Assembly (NCBI GenBank): GCA_907165275.2
Contig: OU015662.1
Span: 565,501 to 629,500, forward strand
Origin: Zygaena filipendulae
Lineage: Eukaryota; Arthropoda; Insecta; Lepidoptera; Zygaenidae
Direction of reading: 5' to 3'
DNA length: 64,000 bases
Below, in pieces: positions 32,980 to 45,244 of this stretch. The first letter of the stretch is position 1. Every line of letters starts with the position of its first letter. Under the pieces are notes generated by a model. That model worked only from the letters and a program-made list of their open reading frames with translations. It ran no database searches and had not been told where the DNA came from. Made by a program: the position numbers and the translations under genes.

Positions 32980-33466
32980 CTAGCTGACCCCTGCGGTTTC
33001 ACCCGCGGTAATTTCGGTGATCCCGTGGGAATTCCGGGATAAAAAGTACTACTACTATGTTACTCGGGATCTCTTTAGCTTCCCATCTATTATTAAGTCA
33101 AAGAATTTTCAAAATCGGTTTAGTAGATCCATAGATTACAACCTCACAAAACTCCGGAGTTCTCGCGGTAATTCCGGGATAAAAAGTACCCTTTGTCACT
33201 CAGGATCACTTAAGCTTCTTATAAGTAAAAGAATTTTTAAAATCGGTTTAGTAGATCCAGAGATTACCCCCTACAACCTCACAAACTAACAATCTCCGGA
33301 GTTCCCGTGGGAATCTCGGGTTGATAAGTACCCTATGTTACTCAAGATCACTGTAGCTTCACTGTGTATGCAAAATTTCATAATGATCGGTGGAGCCGTC
33401 AAGGCGTAAAAGCATAACAGACAAACCGACAGAGTTAAGTTCGTATTTATAATATTATTAGGTATA
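32980..33466 (-). mobile_element. HINE with internal tandem triplication
   Basis: CTAGCTGACCCCTGCGG start and ATAATATTATTAGG end. The block CGGAGTTCCCG...GATAAAAAGTACCC...GTTTAGTAGATCC...AACCTCACAAA repeats about every 130 bp (near 33010, 33150, 33297), making this copy about twice normal length. Confidence 0.7.
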
Positions 33467-33911
33467 GTAATTATTGCTAGTTTTTCTAGAAAGCTCTTAA
33501 AGTCATGCGTGTGAATGTTTCATAGAAAAGTCTCAAAAAGGGTCGTTTCAAAGCGCCAACCCTATTTTCACACGTAAACAGTAACTTATCTTTCACATTA
33601 CTCTCCATCGATCTGTGGGGTGTGTCTTATCAGGGCCGGGAAAAAATCAATGCCTTTCGCGCCCTTAGATCGAAGCTTCAGATACGGCACACTGTCTTGT
33701 TGATGACGTTCAAGATCGTTCGACTACAATATCTATTTGTAAATAGAAAAATATTACGCAGTACAGAATTTTATCTACTTATCAATCGCGAAACTTCAAA
33801 TACTTATTTTACAACAGAAAAATTCCACGGATTTTTTAAAATAAACAGTTAATTTCGCCTCTTGTAAAGTTGTTAAAAATTACTTATCCATGCGGTTTTG
33901 TTAGTTAAGGG
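33467..33911. other. Non-coding stretch
   Basis: A 76-codon frame at 33622-33852 lacks an ATG start and any motif. Confidence 0.4.
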
Positions 33912-34099
33912 ACGATATTACAAAACAAAGTCCTCCGCCGCTGCTGTCTGTCTGTCTGTCTGTCTGTTCGCGCTAAATTCAAAAATGACGGAACGGATTT
34001 ACATGCGGTTTTCACTAATAGATAGAGTGATTCATGAGGAAGGTTTATAGTTTATCTTGGAAATTCCGCGGGAACTAGTAGAATTATTATATAGGCTAG
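33912..34099 (+). mobile_element. HINE with (CTGT)n, CTAG terminus
   Basis: AAAACAAAGTCCTCCGCCGC, five CTGT units, ATGCGGTTTTCACTAATAG, then a diverged end and GGCTAG. Same subtype as 14129-14339. Confidence 0.6.
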
Positions 34100-35638
34100 T
34101 ATTCAAATAAACCAACAAGACTATATGAAATCGCTGGGAGTTACTTATAAGTAGATGTCATGACTTCAGTATATTGTTCAATATTCCGGAATTTAGTTGC
34201 TCGTGCACCTTTAGACAATTTTGCGACCCTCGTGTGCTTACTTCCTGTTGAATATTTATCTATGAATGTAAAAGCCCACCTAATAAACTTCAAAGACAAA
34301 CAGCATTTTAAATTGTAGAGGCCCGATATATTTCACTCGCTTTGCGAATCGGCTTCTGCAGCGCTGTAACTTCCTCTCGTATTGAAACATTTATCACTCT
34401 CAGTGCGCTATTCTGCGAGTTCGATCACGATTGTCACCTGGTGAATTCGACGTGACGCGTAAAGTTTTGTTGACGTTCGATCAACATGAAGTAAATGAGA
34501 AAATTGGATTAGATCAATTCAACTACCCCATATCAAAAGTCAGTAAGTAATGGAAAAAAGAATTGTTATAGTTTTTACTCACACATCAAACTCAAAAAAT
34601 TTATTGAACTCGTTAAGTTACATCATAACATTTGAATTCAGTTAAAGTACAATAATCAATTGTTACATTTACCGCTGGCTCGGAAGGCAGATATCCCAAG
34701 AGATGAGACTACTTCTAGGTAGGTACTATTAGGTATAGTACCTAAGTCTCGTCAAACGGTAAGAAAGACGTGCATTTTAGTACAGTAGTACTAGTAGCAC
34801 GCATGCACGGATCATCTAAAAACTAATAGAAAAGCACTTTGCTAGTAAGTAAAGTTTACAGCACTTACTGGGTTTTGATATGGGGCAGCCCAACTGCTAC
34901 TTTCACCGCGTCTGTCACTAGACAGAAGCAATATTTTTCTTAGAGCAAGTTCTATAGTTTTTATCGCAAATTAATGCATTTTTTATTTCTCTGCTTAGTT
35001 CTTACAAATTTCGGTCATTACTATGTGCTTCCAATATCTAACGGAGAGTGAAAAGAGGAGTGAAATATCCGTTTACAGAATAACCCGACCGAGAACATTT
35101 TGTTACCTACCGAGCGAGTGTTGCGTATAGAATTTAAGAATAGGTGCTTAAGTATTTAGACCTACTGAGACCTACAGGGCTGAAGTTGCCTGAATAATTC
35201 CACCAACCGAACAAACAAGTTATATTTTAAGTCGATAACAGATACGAGTAGAGACCAAAGGAAAGTGAATATCTTCAGCGGTAGGTACCTACTAGAAAAA
35301 ATAAAAAAGTGGAAACAATCAATCAGTAGGTTAAAATAAACTAAAAATTGGTGTTAATTTTGTGGTTAAATTAGGTATACAACTAGAAATTTAATCTAGA
35401 AACAAAAAAATTCCTTGATATCTGAAGATATAGGTTTTATTTAAAGGAGTTGCGCAATTTTGGGTATTATCTAAATGGTCTTAAGTTGCTATTTCCAAGT
35501 GACTTTATCCACGGGAGAAATGAGGGCACATGTAGAGTTGTAGACAAACGCACAAAACGTTATTAACGACGTTATTTTCAACTAATCAAGATAGAAAGAA
35601 GATATAGTTATTAAATATAGACTAATTATAGATTTGGC
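34100..35638. other. Long stretch without recognised repeats
   Basis: No gene seen. A GC-richer patch at 34322-34480 (CTCGCTTTGCGAATCGG) may be regulatory. GTAGGTAC words are frequent near 34718-34745. This is one of the largest element-poor stretches of the window. Confidence 0.35.
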
Positions 35639-35904
35639 GACCCGATTGGCGCAGAGGTCACCATGCCTAACCTCTAATCAAGGGGTTCCGGGTTCGATTC
35701 CCGGTGGGGGTGGACTTTGTGTGATGAACACAGGGTTCCATTTTCCAGTCTGGATGGGTTTATATATCTATAGTATAATATATAAGTAATTCTATGTAGT
35801 ATATACAATGTTTGCTTGGTTCCCACGACACAAGCTAATAATAGCTTACTGTGGGATCAAGTAGATCTGTGTGTTGTGATGTGGATTATTATTATTATTA
35901 TTAT
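35639..35904 (+). mobile_element. SINE-A, full length
   Basis: GACCCGATTGGCGCAGAGG, GGTTCGATTCC, ATT tail. Both pol III boxes look intact. Confidence 0.85.
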
Positions 35905-35974
35905 AGATAACGGCTCTACTAAGATTTAAGGTACATGGCAAATTACCAAGTGTCTATTATATTTATATAGACAA

Positions 35975-36204
35975 CTAGCTGTCCCCCGCGATTTTATCCG
36001 CGGTAATTTCGGAGTTCCCGCGGAGGTTGCGAGAAAAAAGTACACTATGTCCTTCAGTTCCCGAGGGAATTCCGGGATAAAAACTATCCTATCTTTTAAG
36101 TTGGACCATATTATAAATGGTTGCAAAATTTTATCAAAATCCGTTCAGTAGTTTCGGAGTCCATCGCGGACAAACAACGTGACACGTGATTTATATATAT
36201 TAGA
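35975..36204 (-). mobile_element. HINE, variant C, with internal partial duplication
   Basis: CTAGCTGTCCCCCGCGATTTT to GATTTATATATATTAGA. GAGTTCCCGCGG and CAGTTCCCGAGG blocks repeat, as in 60896-61154. Confidence 0.7.
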
Positions 36205-36360
36205 TTTGATAAGTTAGTCAGATTTACATTTATATCGACTAACTAGGAGCTTAGATTAGTTTCGGAACTGCTGCTTTGCGTGGTTATAATATCGGTATTT
36301 ATACCTTATAATAGATATCTTAGAAGCTAGGCACTATAAACTAGTCAACTAGGTAGGTAC

Positions 36361-36636
36361 AGTGGGCCACATAGACAAGTATACCACCTTGTTAAATTTA
36401 TACTGTTTGTAACTTATACTGTATATGCTATGCTGTTGGTGTGCCAATAAATAAATAAATAAATAAAACGTCTGTACGACGTTATAAGCTGCCGTTTTTG
36501 CAGCTCCAAGCTCCAAATTCCAATACAAGCGAAAAACGAATATTGGAGCTACAAAAACAGCAACTTATAACGTCATAAAGATGTTTTACAAACAGTATAA
36601 ATTTTTCAAGGTGGTATACTTGTCTATGTGGCCCAC
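36361..36636. mobile_element. Foldback TIR element, GGTAC-flanked
   Basis: AGTGGGCCACATAGACAAGT and its inverse at 36617-36636 form long arms. Inner arms GACGTTATAAGCTGCC / GCAACTTATAACGTC pair too. GGTAC stands on both sides (36356-36360, 36637-36641). A retroelement-tail-like TGCCAATAAATAAATAAATA lies between the left outer and inner arms (about 36440-36468), so a second element may be nested. Confidence 0.7.
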
Positions 36637-37076
36637 GGTACCTAGGTACCTACCTACATATTAAATACAAACCTGCACACCCCTCTACAACAAACTAAAC
36701 TTACATCAAAGTATTACGATGTCATTCGCTGTACAAAACCAATCGATCAAGGTAATGCTTTGGGTCTCGAGTTACCTTATTGTTAGTATAAACAATAAAC
36801 GTAGGGTTGGCGATTGATATTATTGCAATAAATCCGCCAGCTCTACGGAAAAACAAAGCAGCTGACATTTTTTTAGAAATGTGTTTCTTTTTTTTGTATT
36901 TTTGCCTGTTTTCACGCGTAACGCGACCTTGTTACAAAGTCATCAAAGAGGCTTTAGTATTACAGAAATTAAAATTAAGAAAATCTTTAAACTATGGAAG
37001 GTTTCTTGGACCTTGGTTAAACTATGGAAGCTCACCTGATATTAAGTGACGATCTCAGACGAATCACACATAAACT

Positions 37077-37440
37077 AGGCCGGCAGTCTCCACAACGTTA
37101 TCTTACCGATCATTAACTAGCAACCCAAAATTCATAAGGATAAACCAGCCCCTCGACACTGCCTTGAATCAAAAATTACCATGGATGTATGCAATAACTT
37201 CCTAACCAACTTTGGAATGCCTAACCAAATCCCCTGATCGCGTCTTACATTGGAAAGGTTAAGGTTGGCTCAAAATGCTTTCATAAACAGCGATTAGTAT
37301 GAAAGTGCCGACTCTTAAAACGTATTTGCTCAGTGGGATAAACATCTTAACAATAATCGTTTCGAGTCGACACTTGCATTTCACGTAATTTTGATTAGCT
37401 GACGATCGGTAAGATAAAGTTCTCGAGACTACCGGCCCTG
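37077..37440. mobile_element. TIR element (AGGCCGGCAGTCTC)
   Basis: Left AGGCCGGCAGTCTC...TTATCTTACCGATC and right GATCGGTAAGATAA...GAGACTACCGGCCCT are imperfect inverted arms of about 40 bp bounding 364 bp with no frame. Confidence 0.6.
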
Positions 37441-39124
37441 GAATCTGAATAACTGCTTTTCAAGTGAAACTGCCCTTAGGTTAATTTTCAACTTGATGGA
37501 GGTAGATAATCAAAAGGGGGTTTATAAAATGCGAGGTTTTTCTTTACTGACAGCTCATTTGCTGGGAAATAAACCTACGAGTTGCGGCGTATAATCCTAA
37601 CGCACTAGCATCAACAACTAACAAATCACCAACGCTGATTAGGACGTACTTAATTAAGAAGTACAAAATATATTAGCGTCACAGTAGCGTTATGTTAAAA
37701 CAATACCATATGTGAATTCATGTCTAATTACAAACACTGAGCAAATCACTACCTTTTAAGAGTCGGCATTTCTTCCTATTGCCATCCCTAGTCCGCAAGT
37801 GATATATCAAAAGTCACTCGCTGACTTTGACGTATTATTCCCGCCCTGTGCATCTTTCGACGATGTAGTTTAGCGAATCCATTTTTCTTTTGTGATTGTC
37901 TAGTGACCAGTGTGCTTATACTTCAGGAATTATCACTTTAAAAAACCGATCATATTCTGGCCTAGTAAATTAAATTCACACTTTGTAACCAGCCAGTGTC
38001 AGTAAGAAACATTTTACGGCCGGTTCACACTTACATAAGTACCTAAGTAAGTTCAACTTACCAACTTACTCATCACACATGTAAAGCAAAGCAACTAAGA
38101 TTTCCAAACATGTCACTCACTAGGTCTAGTTTGGAAGTTTTATTTAAACCACTTTCTAATTATTGTTACACACCTATACCTATGCTCATTTATTATGCTT
38201 TATCTACATGCTGTAATGCTAAGAAGAATAAATGAACACATATTGTCTATGTTGTGTGGGACACGACGACGCTGCACTTACATGACAGCTAGTTTCCCGC
38301 GGATTCTGAGAGAGCTGTCATTGTCTATGGCCGCGTGTCTTTTGACGGCATTTGAGCAAAATGAACGTCAGTTTTATTTCTTTGTTTTACAAATTAAACG
38401 TGGTGAAATTTGCATAATAGTGATTCATTAGTGATGAACAGTGTATGGAAACTGTGAAATAAGATGTAATGAAATGTCCGCTTGGAGGTTATCGTTTTAC
38501 TATACTTATAACTTCCTACACACCATCCCATTAAGGTCCAACTGTGAAGAATTGCTTCCAGAAGTTCCAGTAAAGCATCGAAATGCATTCCACCGATACA
38601 TTTCAATGTAAATAACTTCAGAAAAGAAACACATCTGAACTGGCTGTATGAACTTAGATTCATTCGCCTTCTCCAAAAGAAGTAGGTAAATTGAATAAAA
38701 ACAAATGTCTATGGCCGCTTATAGATATTGGTCCGATGCACTAAAGAGTGGAAGTCAAGTAGACTAAGCGAAAAGCGGCTGCAACTTTCACAAAACCGAG
38801 CAATCGGAAGTTTTAGACTTACATAATACATATTATTATGTGGTTGAACACAGCTGTGTGACTTGTGTTATATTCCAACGTTCATTAGCACGTATTCACT
38901 CGGTACTCCACTACTGTGGATGCGTATTGTAACCTCAGTGCGGAGTACCACTACACAGTAATATACTGACATCATTACGTATGTAGGTCTAGGTACCTAT
39001 AGGTTTCACTAGCTTATACCGTGGTTTCACCCCCTCTTTGATCATTTCACGGGTTAAATAATCAAAAACAGTGAAATACGTGTTTCTTTATTTGCAAATA
39101 AGAGTCAAAAAAACGATTCAAATA
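37441..39124. other. Long stretch without recognised gene
   Basis: CTGAGCAAATCACTACC and AAGAGTCGGCA (37737-37768) are inverse relatives of AGTGCCGACTCTTAAAACG at 37305. A HINE scrap lies at 39010-39060. Open frames at 38195-38431 and 38394-38663 show no motif and are not supported. Confidence 0.35.
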
Positions 39125-39428
39125 TCAATGCTAATATTAAAAGCTGAAAGGTTTGTTTGCTTGAACGCTCTAATTTTAGGAACTATACTGGTCCGATTTG
39201 AAATATTCTTTCAATGTTAGATAGCCCAGTTATCGAGGAATGCTATACGCTATTATATCATCACGCTAAGACTGTAGGAGCGGAGCAGCAATAAAAAAAG
39301 TTGTTAAAACGGTAAAATAAAATCCTTTGGAGAGCTTCCATTGCATACGCTGCGGTTAGCTGTCAAATATATTTTAGTTAGTTTTTTTTCCTAAAATTAG
39401 CACGGGTGAAACCGCGGGGTACAGCTAG
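39125..39428 (+). mobile_element. HINE, long divergent copy
   Basis: TCAATGCTAATATTAAAAGC start and GCACGGGTGAAACCGCGGGG, TACAGCTAG, T end, with a diverged or inserted middle. Confidence 0.6.
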
Positions 39429-39628
39429 TTACAAGTATGTCTATTTTCAAAAATGACGGTACAAACCTTACAAATAAATTGCACCCCTTCCAAAACACCT
39501 TTGCGGTATGAATAAATCATATTTAATCACTGAGACACTATAAGGACATAATACGTATACGATCATTTATACCTACGGCTTCAGACTTACAAATGATTAA
39601 ATACAAAAATATGTAATCCATTCCATAT

Positions 39629-40352
39629 CTCAGACGAAATAAAAAATCAAGACGGAGCGCTGTGAACAACGAAGTGAAGCCGATAAAACTACGCCTCGGC
39701 GTGTACATGCACAGTTACACACGCACACATATAACGAAACTATGCCTTACCTTTTCAGTCGAGCTATTCCGACGCGCGGAGTGTCACGCTGTAATAATTC
39801 CTATTTTTTAAAGAATAAATGCCGAATTTTGTAGTGAGAGGGTGTAAAAACAATCTTCAAAAAATAAAAAGCAGGATAGAACCACATTTTTTATAAAATA
39901 TCAATTTTATTAATTTATGACAACTTGGAACACAAAACCTCCACAACTTTCATAAGTGTTGCTACTAGTGAGCGTCACCATAGTCCCCGTTTTTTGGGTA
40001 AGTTAATGTGACCTGGAACGTAATGTAACACGTTCATTTACCTATTTCGATTTTAACTTTTAATATTCATAAAATTAATGTAAGTGTAAATAGGCGTTAA
40101 TTTTTATTTTCCATATTTTATCATAACTTCGAAACCTATATTTTTAAGGTTCTCGAATATACAACCGAGGTATGCAACTTAAAAATATACTAACTTATCT
40201 ATTTACTTATCCATTCATCTTTCTAGAACTTAACAATTTTGGGTAATAAGTTTTCACTGCACGGCAACACTCACTAAATGCCCACATGTTTACGAAACCG
40301 GCTTCACTTTTTTGTTGACAGCGCTCCGTCTTGAGTTTTTATTTCGTCTGAG
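39629..40352. mobile_element. 724-bp TIR element with 8-bp target duplication (P-like)
   Basis: Perfect TTCCATAT duplications at 39621-39628 and 40353-40360 bound terminal inverted repeats of about 54 bp (CTCAGACGAAATAAAAA...; inner GACGGAGCGCTGT). P and hAT superfamilies make 8-bp duplications. The interior holds a THAP-like start (39819-39896), and P transposases carry an N-terminal THAP domain, so an internally deleted P-type element is the best reading. The TSD and TIR are directly visible; the superfamily is inferred. Confidence 0.75.
39819..39896 (+). pseudogene. Remnant of a THAP-like domain inside the P-like element
   Basis: ATG, 25 codons, stop. The peptide begins MPNFVVRGCKNN, which resembles the start of THAP zinc fingers (M-P-x-C-x-V-x-G-C-x-N-x). 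The first zinc-binding Cys is replaced by Phe or lost, and the frame ends before the AVPTF-type box. It is too short to fold. Within a TIR element with 8-bp duplications it is most likely the wreck of a P-type transposase N-terminus. Confidence 0.5.
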
Positions 40353-41199
40353 TTCCATATTATAAAATTCATATTATTTATACGTCATAACCTTCCCGGA
40401 AGTTTGTTATTATCCCGGTAAAGACCCTTAAATTTTTTTATAGTGTAGTGTAGTTGAGAAACACAATCATTAACATGCAAACATGTGTCAAGGAAAACAG
40501 CTAGAACCCGGTTTTTTGGAAGTCTATTAAAAACTGTGCCAGTCCATGCGCCGAATACCTCGCACATTGAATCTTTTTATCCATCCCCTAACGGATACTT
40601 CCCTCCCGTCTTCCAAGGGCACCCTTACCCCTGTCACGTACAATATATTTTTGCTTATTTCGTGAAAGAAAGCCTTCACTGCGATGCTTCAGGCTGTTTT
40701 CTTGCAAACTTTCTATCGGATAACATGCTCGGTCGTGCCACTGGTACAACAGTTCGGAATTTCTTTCATAACTCTTATTGTTTTTTTGTTCTTGAGAGAA
40801 TTCCTAAAAGCCTTTGCTTTCTTGTCTGAATACATATTGCATCTTTTATTGGTTTCACAGTGACAAATCTTGTAGGTTTTTTAAATCTGATGTCATTTAA
40901 GTTAGAAAACCTTTACTCGTATTCTAATTTTCTACAGGTTTCGTGCGACGGAAAATATGACTATTATATTCTTTGATACTGTCTTTAGAAATAATTTAAC
41001 GATATCCAATTTGATGTATCATCCCACTATATTTCATTTACTCTAATATCTACACTTACCATTCTGTTTATGGTAAGTAAATGAAAGTTTGGTAGCAATC
41101 TGTAACTGGCTTTGCCTTGAAATTTAATTAATTATCCATTTCTGTTTTTGTATAATCATGACTAGCATCCGTTCGCAACTTGTTCGCGTGGTACTCTAA
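40353..41199. other. Non-coding stretch
   Basis: A 114-codon frame at 40485-40829 opens with GTG, not ATG, and has no motif. No repeat family is recognised. Confidence 0.35.
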
Positions 41200-41614
41200 G
41201 GTCCGTATTCCAGAAGGTTACTCAAGTCATGAATCTAGTTTTAAAATTAATTTCAAGTAAAGCTTTAATTTTAGAACCTTACTTGAAACGAGACTCATCA
41301 ATCAACAATCAGCTGAGTTATTTCCTTATTCTAGAACGACGCTTGAGTACTAATCTATACTCAAGCAAACATTTGATCTTTGTTTACGTCTGTCATGTCA
41401 AGACCACTCAACCAATAAGAGCTCAAAATCTCTACTCTAGACTAGTTTCAACTGATTAGAACCAATCAGAGTTCAGAATCTCAACTAAAGACTAGTTTCA
41501 AGTGATTAGAACTTAAAACGCATTCTATAATAAGATATACGCTTGAGTTATGATTTGAGCGTAAAACTCATCTCAAGAGAAACGTGATCTGAGTCACCTT
41601 CTGGAATACGGACC
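41200..41614. mobile_element. PIF/Harbinger-type MITE, 415 bp
   Basis: GGTCCGTATTCCAGAAGGT and its exact inverse at the other end (24 bp with one mismatch), flanked by TAA on both sides (41197-41199, 41615-41617). TAA duplications fit PIF/Harbinger. The interior has direct subrepeats (GACTAGTTTCAA, TGATTAGAAC) and no transposase. Confidence 0.8.
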
Positions 41615-41976
41615 TAAAATGCACTGGCTCTATAATTATTATCGGCGTGCAGTTGTTATAATATTATTCTCTTTGATTATGAGCGTATACCAATACCTAG
41701 GTACTTCTCAGTTTTGAAATTGTCGAAATAACTTCGAATCAAATGCGATCAACGATAAAATATATCGACGTAATAAATTGGATAGGTTTAATAACAAATG
41801 CCTCAACCCACCTTTTTAGATCTTTATTTATTTTTAATCGAATTTTAACCCCTTTCACCGCCATGTTTTTGCAGCCTTAATAAGTTAAGAATACCAAAAC
41901 ACGGCCATCACTTCCAGACCACACGCTCTAGGCATGATTTCTCCCAGTATTGGGAATCCTTTATATCTATATAATT
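41615..41976. other. Non-coding stretch
   Basis: AT-rich, nothing recognised. Confidence 0.4.
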
Positions 41977-42181
41977 TCTATACTAATATTATACAGAGGA
42001 AAGATTTGATTTTTTGTTTGTTTGTTTGTTACAATTTAACTCAAAAACTACTGGATCGATTTCTAAAATTCTTTCACCATTAGAAAGCTACATTATCTTT
42101 GAGCAACATAGGCTATATTGTAATCCGGAATTCCCGCGGGAACTCAGAAATTAACGCGGATGGAACTGCAGGAACAGCTAG
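41977..42181 (+). mobile_element. HINE, complete
   Basis: TCTATACTAATATTATACAG, ACCATTAGAAAGCTACATTA, GCGGGAACTC, GGAACAGCTAG, T. Confidence 0.7.
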
Positions 42182-42482
42182 TAATCTAATAAATATAAGT
42201 CAGTACAGTGGTTTGCTAGGTAATATTACGTTTCTGGCCTCAGGAGCACGTCTTTCCTCATCCTCGTAAATGTTAGAGGTAAAGGGTTAAATAACAGAAG
42301 TTTATTTCATGGTTTCAGAAAAAAAATCTGTTCAAATATTTTCCAACAAAAGTTTGTCAAAGTTTATTAGCAATATCAATGACCCGTCAAACAAGAATAG
42401 GGATAACTTAGTGTAACTTCAGCCTTTAGGATGTTATTACGAGGGAAGTATTATTTTTAGTCAGAAATTGTACCTTTTCACC

Positions 42483-42937
42483 TCAATATATTATAGTGTC
42501 GCAGGTAATTTCACGTACGGCTGCCATTTTGTGAATGCCGTGAACAGAAAATGGCAGTTACGCATACAAAGGGCGTCATCAGTCAGGTAAATTGTATATT
42601 ATATTTGTCAGATCACAAACGCTCGCTGTTTTGCATTTGCGAGCAACTTAACATGCTAAGTTTAGAAGTTGTTTTATGAAAGTCAAATAATATATTATTT
42701 GTTGTTTTTGTTTGTATTTTATTTTTCATCAATTTAAAATTACCTTTTTTTATTTATTTGTAAACGACTTGTATATTTTATCATCTGCCAGTATTAACTT
42801 TTTGGCAAATAAATAAACTGGTGCTGAATTACGATTTTTCGTAAGTATTCTGTCTTTTTCAAAATGCCGACCATTTTTGTAACCGGACGAATTATATAAA
42901 TTGTCTGCGACATTTAGGTAATATATTATATGGCTTA
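42483..42937. mobile_element. Imperfect TIR element
   Basis: CAATATATTATAGTGTCGCA and the inverse TGCGACATTTAGGTAATATA, plus inner GGCTGCCATTTTGTGA / AAATGCCGACCATTTTTG, suggest a 455-bp non-autonomous transposon. Target duplication is not clear. Confidence 0.45.
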
Positions 42938-43227
42938 CGGGATTGTGGGAATCTCGTCATGTGCGCTCATCCACCTACACATCTGAATATTTGTAGGTAT
43001 ATAGAGTGACTATATACTGTGTGTGAGGTTGAACAAGGCACTTATTCATGTTTACACGTGCCTAACTAAAAAAATAAAAATTATTAAAGCAACACTAATA
43101 AAATAACTCAGATAACATATTGTGTTATATTATCGTTGCTACTAAAGGCACCTAAAACCGTCTTTGTTTTCTTCAGATCTTTAATAAACTGAGGACTAAT
43201 CATGTAGGAAAACTTTTATAATTTAAG

Positions 43228-43459
43228 CGCAGTTTCACCCGCGATAATTTCGGAGTTCCCGCGGAATCGTTCCATACAAACTGTCCCTCTTTTTCACCCC
43301 CTTAGGGGTAGAATTTCGGAAAATCCTTTCTTAACGGATGCCTACGTCATCCAAAAAACCCTCCCTGTAAGTTTCAGGTCTCTACGATCAGCGGTTTAGA
43401 CTGTGCATTGATCTGTCAGTCAGTCATTAACAGGATAAAGCATTTTATATGTATAGATA
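43228..43459 (-). mobile_element. HINE, variant D
   Basis: AGTTTCACCCGCGATAATTTC, the CCCCCTTAGGGGTAGAATTT palindrome, TTTCAGGTCTCTACGATCAG, and TAAAGCATTTTATATGTATA at the 5' end. Confidence 0.55.
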
Positions 43460-44646
43460 TACGTGTAGATTTCCTTTACCTTGATAACCTGAATAACATA
43501 GTCATACAAATCGATAGTGAAAGACGGAAACCTGTACGTATATTTTAAAGTTGGTAAAATCTGTTCACAACTGACGGATTCGCAATATAACTGCGTGTAA
43601 GGTTGCGAGGTCGATATAAAATGTTTTTTTCCTAATATATTTAGAAGATTCCGTCTTGACAGAGCGAAACGTACAGCTATTAGGTTTTCGTCACGTTTTT
43701 GGCATCCGAAGTCTTCAGCTACCCTCAGTCGTAGTTTTATCCAGTAACTCTCGAGGAAACTCCAAAATTAACGCGTCTCTCGGTCGTTAAAGTCAGTCTG
43801 GTTTTGACATAGGTAATCACGAAGTTGAGGCTTGTGAGTGATGCAATAAGTGTTCTCCATCTCATTATGTGTTATCTCATTTCCAAATATTCCAATCAAC
43901 GTTGCTAATAAGTTGTGTTGTTCATTTAGGACACGCTGCTCGCGTTTCGATTTGACCACATAGTTTTATGCCTATCGTTTGACGTCGTCGGCGTTTTTCA
44001 TCTTTATAATTTGAATAGTGGCTTCTGCTGCGGGGTCAAAAGAAAGTCAAGCTCGAGTGGTTTTTTAAAGACTGTATTACATGCCAGTACTTAGTTAAAT
44101 TGATCAAATTTCTCGTTATTAAACAAGGTTTTCAATTACGAACGCATGGATGGTGGGACGCAGACGTCGCTCGAAGGTTATTATCTAAATGGCGTCAGAG
44201 CCTCAGAGGTCTATCCGTTCGTTCACTTATCGTTGAATGTAACATTTGACAGCATATTATCGTACCTTGTATAATTTGAGCTTCGAAATTATTAAGGTGG
44301 CATAATATGTATTTTATTTTATTTATTTTCATCTCTATGCGAAACTTTTTCGATAACTGTACCTAAGAAAATTTTTTTTTTAGTACAATATATCTGGTTA
44401 ATTTTTTATTTTGTTAGTTTTTCTTAAAATAAATTGGTTCGTTTCGCTGTTAACAGGTGGCGTAAGGGCGTTGTAAACACAATATAATCAAAGATCCACT
44501 TTTTGCGCGTGTATACGCTGATACATGTTACTACTACTAACTTTCGCACACACGAAGCTTGGGTGCCGCAGTAAGGAAATAATAAGAACAATAAAGTTTT
44601 CGTAGTTTTATATAGAGATATTTACACATAGAGCGATAGTTTTATT
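43460..44646. other. Long stretch without recognised gene
   Basis: A decayed HINE-like scrap at about 43735-43775 and no open frame with a recognisable motif. Confidence 0.35.
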
Positions 44647-44830
44647 CAAAACTACCCGCGGTAAATCCAGAGTTCCCGCGGGAGTTCCAGGTTAACTTAT
44701 AGATATATATCTTCCTCATGAATCACTCTATCTGTCGGTGAAAACCGCATGAAAATCCGTGCAGTAGTTTTTGAGTTTATCGCGAACAGACAGCGGAGCA
44801 ACTTCATTTTATACTATGTATGTATGTATG
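44647..44830 (-). mobile_element. HINE with (TATG)n
   Basis: ACTACCCGCGGTAAATCC, GTGAAAACCGCATGAAAATC, and a TATG microsatellite at 44817-44834. Confidence 0.55.
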
Positions 44831-45244
44831 TATGTTCGAAATCTAAGAACAAAATCAACTGAAGTCTGAATCGCGCCTACAGACGACGTAATGTGGTTCC
44901 ACCATACTCTGGGCGCGGCCAAATCCTTTTCTGTATCTAATTATCCTATGCAGGTTTATTATTATTTATTTTCTATAGATATTCAGAAAAACTATACCTA
45001 GAGAATGTTCTAAAACGAAATAGAATGTTATCAATAGACAATAGGTATGATAAGTTTTATTTGTCTCGAGAATTTTCATGCAGCTTATTCATAAAGTTAT
45101 AATTTAAAATTTCTACAAGGAATATATACCTTTTACCTATGCGTGGTGAAAGGCTACTATTGTTTAAGCCTTAAATAATGGAGAACTATTAAAACAGAAA
45201 AAATACACGAAAGTATTATTTAATTATAAAAAAAAAATCTTAAC

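Noticed and set aside
40485..40829. 114-codon frame
   Set aside because: Starts with GTG, has no motif, and a second frame crosses it on the other strand.
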